Shown here: in pieces, positions 60,214-64,000 of the stretch | Position numbering within the stretch: the stretch's first letter is position 1 | Layout: each line of letters starts with the position of its first letter | Source: Panagrolaimus kolymaensis | Taxonomy: Eukaryota; Nematoda; Chromadorea; Rhabditida; Panagrolaimidae | NCBI GenBank assembly: GCA_028622995.1 | Contig: JAJQJQ010000054.1 | Location: 1,488,001 to 1,552,000, forward strand | Length of the DNA stretch: 64,000 nucleotides | Direction of reading: 5' to 3' | Translations under genes and position numbers: made by a program | Notes under the pieces: model-generated | The model's input: only the letters and a program-made list of their open reading frames with translations | Database searches by the model: none | Told to the model about the DNA's origin: nothing

Positions 60214-61651
60214 TTTAAAAACAGGAGAAATAATAAATCAAACAAACAAAAAAAGTTATTGTTTTATTTAAAAAAGCCTTTGTCAAAAAATTATCAATCA
60301 ATTTTTCTTATTTTATTTTAAATTCGGGAAGCAAAATAAATTGATAAGACGTTAGTGCACACCTTTTAAACAATAAGCAACATGAAGAAACATAGAAAAA
60401 AAAATTCCAAAGTTCAAAGTGCAAGCAAAATAATTTTTTTATTTCCAAAAAATATTATTATATTTGACTTCTTGAAATGAAAATTATAAAAAACCCCACA
60501 AACTTTTATAACATAAATATTTAAACTCAAGATTTATTACCGCACCTATTTTTTGTTTTGTTTAAAAATATTTATTGATTATTCAAATAAAAAAGATGAT
60601 AAGAAACTTTTTTCTTTTTAACAAACGAGAAGAAGGAGAATAAAAGAAATTGTTTTGAAATCGAAAAAAGTGCTTTAAATCATTTTTTTAGTTATTAAAA
60701 GCCATAAGAAAATATTAATAAGTGCAATTGATTGTAATTGGTCTGAAATTTTTACGGCTTACCGAAGCCTTTAACATGCCAATAAAAAAAAAATGTTATG
60801 CCTAAATCGAAGAAATAAATGCATAAAATCCAACTCTAATATTTAATTTATTTTGTTTTCCGAAAAATAATCAGAAATTTTTAATGGATTTAATCTTTTT
60901 TTATCATATTAGCATTTTTTGAAACTTTTTTATGTACTTTTAATTTCAATAAGCTAATTTTTATCGTAATCGACTTTTTAAATAAAGTTTTTAAAATAAG
61001 TAAAAAGCTTTACAACTTTCCTTTTTAAAGCAATTTTTAAAACTAAAAAAAAACAGTAAAATATTAAAAAAGTAATCAATTCAACAAAACAAAACGTGTT
61101 TTATTCTTGTTTTTTTTTTCTCACTTTGAAATGTGTATGTTCTCGTATTTTTTTTAACACATACTTTTAAAAAAAGGAAGAGAAATCGATTTAATGAACG
61201 GACCGGACACCATTGGAAAACATTTTTTCACTACCGTCTTTGAATATAAATTTTTTTAACATTTTTTTTTGTTGTATGTTTGTATATTTTTTTACAGCTC
61301 CATTTCTTACAATTTTTTATATTTAATAAATGAGAAATGTAATAATCTCAGGTAATATTAAAAATTAATGCATATATGTTTGGAGATTTTAAAATAACGT
61401 TTACAAAAAACCTATCAAAAATTAGAAAATTCATAAACTGATGCTGACGTCCTTCGCAAATAAAAATTATAAAATTCGATCGATTGCCGATAAAACATTA
61501 AATACTTTAATTGTTGTGTTTATCAAAAAATTTAATACTCTTAACTTTTTCTTTTTCACCATAATTTAAAAAAAACTTTTTTAGTTCTTTTTACTTTTTT
61601 GTTTTGTTAAATTTGTCGTCAATTTTATAACTATATTTTTTAATTTTGGCT
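60214..61651. other. Intergenic between two F-box-like copies, no gene seen
   Basis: Extremely AT-rich, no open frame with family motifs. Presumed promoters of the divergent F-box-like genes. Confidence 0.5.
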
Positions 61652-63025
61652 ATGTTTGAAACAAGAAAACGTCAATGGCCATTTGGGCAACCGAAATTGC
61701 CATTATTTAAGTTTGTTACAACTCCCAAGCTCCAAAACTTTTCATTGCCTGGAAATATAATTTATTATATTTAAAAAAATCCTTCCAATTCAAAAGTTTA
61801 TAATAAACTTATTCGAATTTGTAAATATTTTTTCTTTAAAAATCCTATTCTTGTTCTTAACTCCATTTATGGTTACAAACAATGGCGCACTGGGCCTAAA
61901 AATGAAAGGCCTACATATCAGGAACAACCATTATCATTGACATTTGACACATACAAATTATGGATTCAAGACAAAATAATTGCTGATCCACGTTCAAACA
62001 AAGATTTAGTTTCATGGCTAATTCCAAAAATTTATAAATGTGATATATCTTGTTTATATTTATCTAATCAACAACTTAGTCTAGAAGAATTTAAATATTT
62101 TTCATCAATTAAAACTATTTGCGATGTTTATTTAAATCATACTTTTGTGAAATACGAAAAAGGAAAGTTTGTTCCTTTGGAAAAAATTATTGAAAGTTTT
62201 TCAAATCTTGAAAGCATTAGATTGTAAGTAGCCTTTTTTTTAATTAGTAAAATTACGTAATTTCAGTGAAAATGGAATCGCCGCTGTAACACTAAATACA
62301 GCAAAAAAGTTGGTAGAAATTCCAAGTTTTATTAATTTGAAAAATTTTGAAATGCCGGACATTACAAAAATTTTTGATTTCAAAACTTAAAAGTAAAGAT
62401 AACAATTTTTTCGATAGAAATTTGACGTATCCTACCCAGTAATTTTCATTGTGCGTCATTTCATCATCACCTGGAAATGATTCATGGGAAAATTGCAAAA
62501 AAAATGAAATAATTAGCATAAATGTGAATGAATGCACAAAGAAGGAAGTTTTCGTTTGCATTGCATAAAAATGAAGCGGTAGTGAGCGGTGGTCAACTTT
62601 GAGGTGTTTAAAAGGTTAGGAATCGTTGAAAACGATTTTTTAAGATCCAAATTGAGGGTATGCTTAGAATTATTGGCAATTGATAAGTAAGCTACGGGAG
62701 AAGAGGGAGGAAATTTAGTACAATCTTTAAGGATCCTAAAGAAGTAAATTATACTATGATGTCGCGGAGTTGAGTATCTCATAATTAATGACAAAATTCA
62801 TATAATAATCTAACAAATTTCAAGGCCGCCCGAAGGACGGCGGCGTTTCTAGTGTATTTATTTAAATTTTAGAAACCTTCAAAATTATCCATTTGTTTCG
62901 GATTTTGTGAATTAATTTCAGAAAACCTCAAAGATCGTCTTCAAACATTTGTTAATGGCAAAAATGAGGAAGGATTAACAGAAAATTATCCACCAATTAT
63001 AAATTTTCCAGGGCATAATAAATAA
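61652..63025 (+). pseudogene. F-box-like family pseudogene with nonsense codon and inserted element
   Basis: Exon 1 (61652-62223) opens MFETRKRQWPFGQPKLPLF, then NFSLPGNIIYYI followed by an in-frame TAA at 61772-61774, after which KNPSNSKVYNKLIRICKYFFFKNP and CDISCLYLSNQQLSLEEF continue in the same frame. Exon 2 (62267-62389) reads FENGIAAVTL...EMPDITKIFDFKT and stops where the family normally continues. The last exon (62873-63025) encodes KPSKLSICFGFCELISENLKDRLQTF...PPIINFPGHNK, the family C-terminus. About 420 bp of foreign-looking DNA lies between. Probably a recently inactivated gene. Confidence 0.72.
62430..62852 (+). mobile_element. Probable non-autonomous Helitron
   Basis: The 3' end has the Helitron signature: a GC-rich hairpin with stem GCCGCC (62825-62830) / GGCGGC (62839-62844), then 4 nt, then CTAG at 62849-62852 followed by T. 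The proposed 5' end is TCCTACCC at 62430, preceded by A, giving insertion into an AT dinucleotide. No terminal inverted repeats and no target duplication are needed for this class. The stretch carries no coding capacity and is notably less AT-rich than its surroundings. It lies inside the last intron of the F-box-like pseudogene. The 3' end is well supported; the 5' end is tentative. Confidence 0.55.
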
Positions 63026-63065
63026 ACCTTTAATAATTTTCGACGTTTAAAGTTGGAATGATGCA

Positions 63066-64000
63066 ATGTTTTTTTCAAATAAAAAATTGGAGTTTGAAAG
63101 TTTCACTCAAAGCAATTAACGTGTTTATCAAAACGATGAAAACAACAAAATTTAATTCAATCTTGGGAAATGAGATTTATAGCTATATTTGCTATGATAC
63201 CTTTTATTTTTCAAATAAAAAATTGGAGTTTGAAAGTTTCACTCAAAGCAATTAACGTGTTTATCAAAACGATGAAAACAACAAAATTTAATTCAGCCTT
63301 GGGAAATGAGATTTATAGCTATATTTGCTATGATACCTTTTATTTTTCAAATAAAAAATTGGAGTTTGAAAGTTTCACTCAAAGCAATAAACATCCTTAT
63401 CAAAACGATGAAAACAACAAAATTTAATTCAATCTTGGGAAATGAGATTTATAGCTATATTTGCTATGATACCTTTTATTTTTCAAATAAAAAATTGGAG
63501 TTTGAAAGTTTCACTCAAAGCAATAAACATCCTTATCAAAACGATGAAAACAACAAAATTTAATTCAATCTTGGGAAATGAGATTTATAGCTATATTTGC
63601 TATGATACCTTTTATTTTTCAAATGAAAAATTGGAGTTTGAAAGTTTCACTCAAAGCAATTAACGTGTTTATCAAAACGATGAAAACAACAAAATTTCAT
63701 TCAGCCTTGGGAAATGAGATTTATAGCTATATTTGCTATGATACCTTTTATTTTTCAAATAAAAAATTGGAGTTTGAAAGTTTCACTCAAAGCAATAAAC
63801 ATCCTTATCAAAACGATGAAAACAACAAAATTTAATTCAATCTTGGGAAATGAGATTTATAGCTATATTTGCTATGATACCTTTTATTTTTCAAATGAAA
63901 AATTGGAGTTTGAAAGTTTCACTCAAAGCAATTAACGTGTTTATCAAAACGATGAAAACAACAAAATTTCATTCAGCCTTGGGAAATGAGATTTATAGCT
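63066..64000 (+). repeat. 136-bp tandem satellite, about 6.9 copies, continues past window
   Basis: Unit spacing is exactly 136 nt (for example the ATGAGATTTATAGC motif starts at 63170, 63306, 63442, 63578, 63714). Copies differ at linked sites: AATTAACGTGTT versus AATAAACATCCTT, TTCAATCTT versus TTCAGCCTT, AAATAAAAA versus AAATGAAAA. Copies 4 and 6 share one haplotype and 5 and 7 the other, giving a 272-bp dimer. Because 136 is not a multiple of three, the frame shifts each unit and generates overlapping 73-85-codon frames; these are not genes. The array starts about 41 bp after the F-box-like pseudogene stop. Confidence 0.92.

Noticed and set aside
63170..63935. Series of 73-85-codon frames encoding near-identical peptides
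   Set aside because: They recur every 136 nt and are products of the tandem satellite; frame shifts each unit.

Overview
This window is nuclear DNA from a nematode. The sequence is strongly AT-rich. Genes are cut by many short introns (mostly 45-90 nt) with GT donors and the nematode TTTTTAG/TTTTCAG acceptor, and several genes have an orphan acceptor just before the ATG, as expected for spliced-leader trans-splicing. The gene content includes nematode-expanded families: 7TM chemoreceptors, a nematode-style receptor tyrosine kinase, a divergent Cys-loop channel and a rapidly evolving F-box-like/LRR-like family. The base composition and F-box-like family suggest a clade IV species (Panagrolaimidae/Strongyloididae-like); that placement is inference. 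There are no prokaryotic operons, RBSs or CRISPR arrays, and I recognised no tRNA or rRNA gene.

Layout. 1-2.3 kb: two head-to-head GT31 galactosyltransferase paralogues. 3.6-6.8 kb: receptor tyrosine kinase. 7.9-11.6 kb: two divergently placed chemoreceptors. 12.5-24.6 kb is a dense conserved block: imidazolonepropionase (+), an 88-aa unknown (-), RAD17 checkpoint clamp loader (-), LUC7-like splicing factor (+), ERMP1-like ER metallopeptidase (+) and a 4-TM protein (+). 24.8-25.8 kb: decayed F-box-like gene. 26.7-28.7 kb: Cys-loop channel subunit. 29-31.3 kb: DM13 secreted protein and a small coiled-coil protein (both -). 32.1-34.1 kb: srh-like receptor. 34.3-36.9 kb: SDHAF2 and a plasma-membrane-type syntaxin (both -). 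37-39.8 kb is mostly non-coding with one candidate micro-gene. 39.9-47.4 kb: chemoreceptor, MFSD8-like transporter, srh-like receptor. 48-50.2 kb: S28 serine carboxypeptidase with a GPI-type tail. 50.6-52.7 kb: a protein joining SART3-like HAT repeats to an F-box-like/LRR-like domain. 53.7-57.2 kb: M16C metalloprotease.

The right end (58-64 kb) is a mobile-element-rich accessory region. It holds a 3' fragment of an apparent LTR retrotransposon with a 159-bp LTR that truncates an F-box-like gene and abuts a gene lacking its 5' end, a second F-box-like pseudogene with a nonsense codon and a probable non-autonomous Helitron in its last intron, and a 136-bp satellite running off the right edge and showing an emerging 272-bp dimer structure.

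All gene models were built by hand from splice phase. Every multi-exon total quoted as complete divides by three and reads through to one stop unless stated otherwise. Family assignments are from motif recognition, not database searches.
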